Below, piece after piece: positions 63,343 through 64,000 of a stretch of 64,000 bases of DNA. Source of the stretch: Tepidamorphaceae bacterium (GTDB taxonomy: Bacteria > Pseudomonadota > Alphaproteobacteria > Rhizobiales > JAKSCL01); contig JANQPO010000004.1 of the NCBI GenBank assembly GCA_028289445.1, forward strand, positions 310,001 to 374,000, given 5' to 3'. The notes beneath the pieces were generated by a model. It saw only the letters and a program-made list of their open reading frames with translations, had not been told where the DNA came from and did no database searches. Position numbers and translations under genes: made by a program. The number at the start of each line of letters is the position of its first letter. Position 1 is the first letter of the stretch.

Positions 63343-64000
<658 letters not shown>

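Overview
The window is a high-GC alphaproteobacterial chromosome segment. The gene orders hisF-hisE-coaA, rph-rdgB-hemW, grpE/dnaK/dnaJ, rimP-nusA-ylxR-infB-rbfA-truB-rpsO-pnp and corC-lnt-XRE-metK-trmB, together with RIME/REP-like intergenic palindromes, point to the Hyphomicrobiales (Rhizobiales). This placement is inferred from synteny and protein character; no database search was possible.

Bases 1-6.3 kb hold a minus-strand accessory cluster: a PepSY-like exported protein, a membrane-tethered LuxR-type regulator, an 823-aa Cys-rich c-type cytochrome with two CxxCH sites, an unrecognised 319-aa membrane-anchored protein, an exported mono-haem protein, and the first codons of another membrane protein cut by the window edge. 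I cannot assign a pathway; it looks like a dedicated periplasmic redox system and is the best candidate for something undescribed. Bases 6.3-13.3 kb are a carnitine/gamma-butyrobetaine-type catabolic unit: a divergent CdhR-like regulator, then BKACE (3-dehydrocarnitine cleavage), carnitine dehydrogenase, acyl-CoA dehydrogenase, an ADP-forming acyl-CoA synthetase and a CaiD-like hydratase, nearly end to end. The usual betainyl-CoA thioesterase is missing, both as a separate gene and as a fusion.

Bases 13.4-25 kb: hisF-hisE-coaA, a PfkB sugar/nucleoside kinase, an EI24/CysZ-like membrane protein, nth, a DUF2244 protein, an Ada-like methyltransferase, then phnN-phnM-DUF1045 with a decayed phnE fragment beside them, and a hybrid histidine kinase. 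Bases 25-38 kb: comM with a LexA-type box, a tandem 10-bp repeat, an AT-rich lone AAA ATPase that looks acquired, gshB-yraN-rsmI, an LpoA-like lipoprotein, hemW-rdgB-rph, hrcA, grpE, a VOC protein, alkB and a MAPEG protein. Bases 38-49 kb: dnaK (heat-shock-type promoter) and dnaJ, two small exported proteins, pyrF, a DUF1330 protein, a 272-bp MITE-like element, dapB, gpmA, an RND/MMPL exporter and a FadL-type porin. Bases 49-64 kb are almost entirely minus-strand core genes: pnp, rpsO, truB, rbfA, infB, ylxR, nusA, rimP, trmB, metK, an XRE regulator, lnt, a second inverted copy of the MITE-like element, and the 3' end of a CorC-type gene whose stop codon lies in the element end.

Most ORF-track lines are antisense shadows of these genes and are left out. 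Several starts were moved downstream from the longest ORF on ribosome-binding-site and family-start evidence. No rRNA, tRNA or CRISPR was seen.
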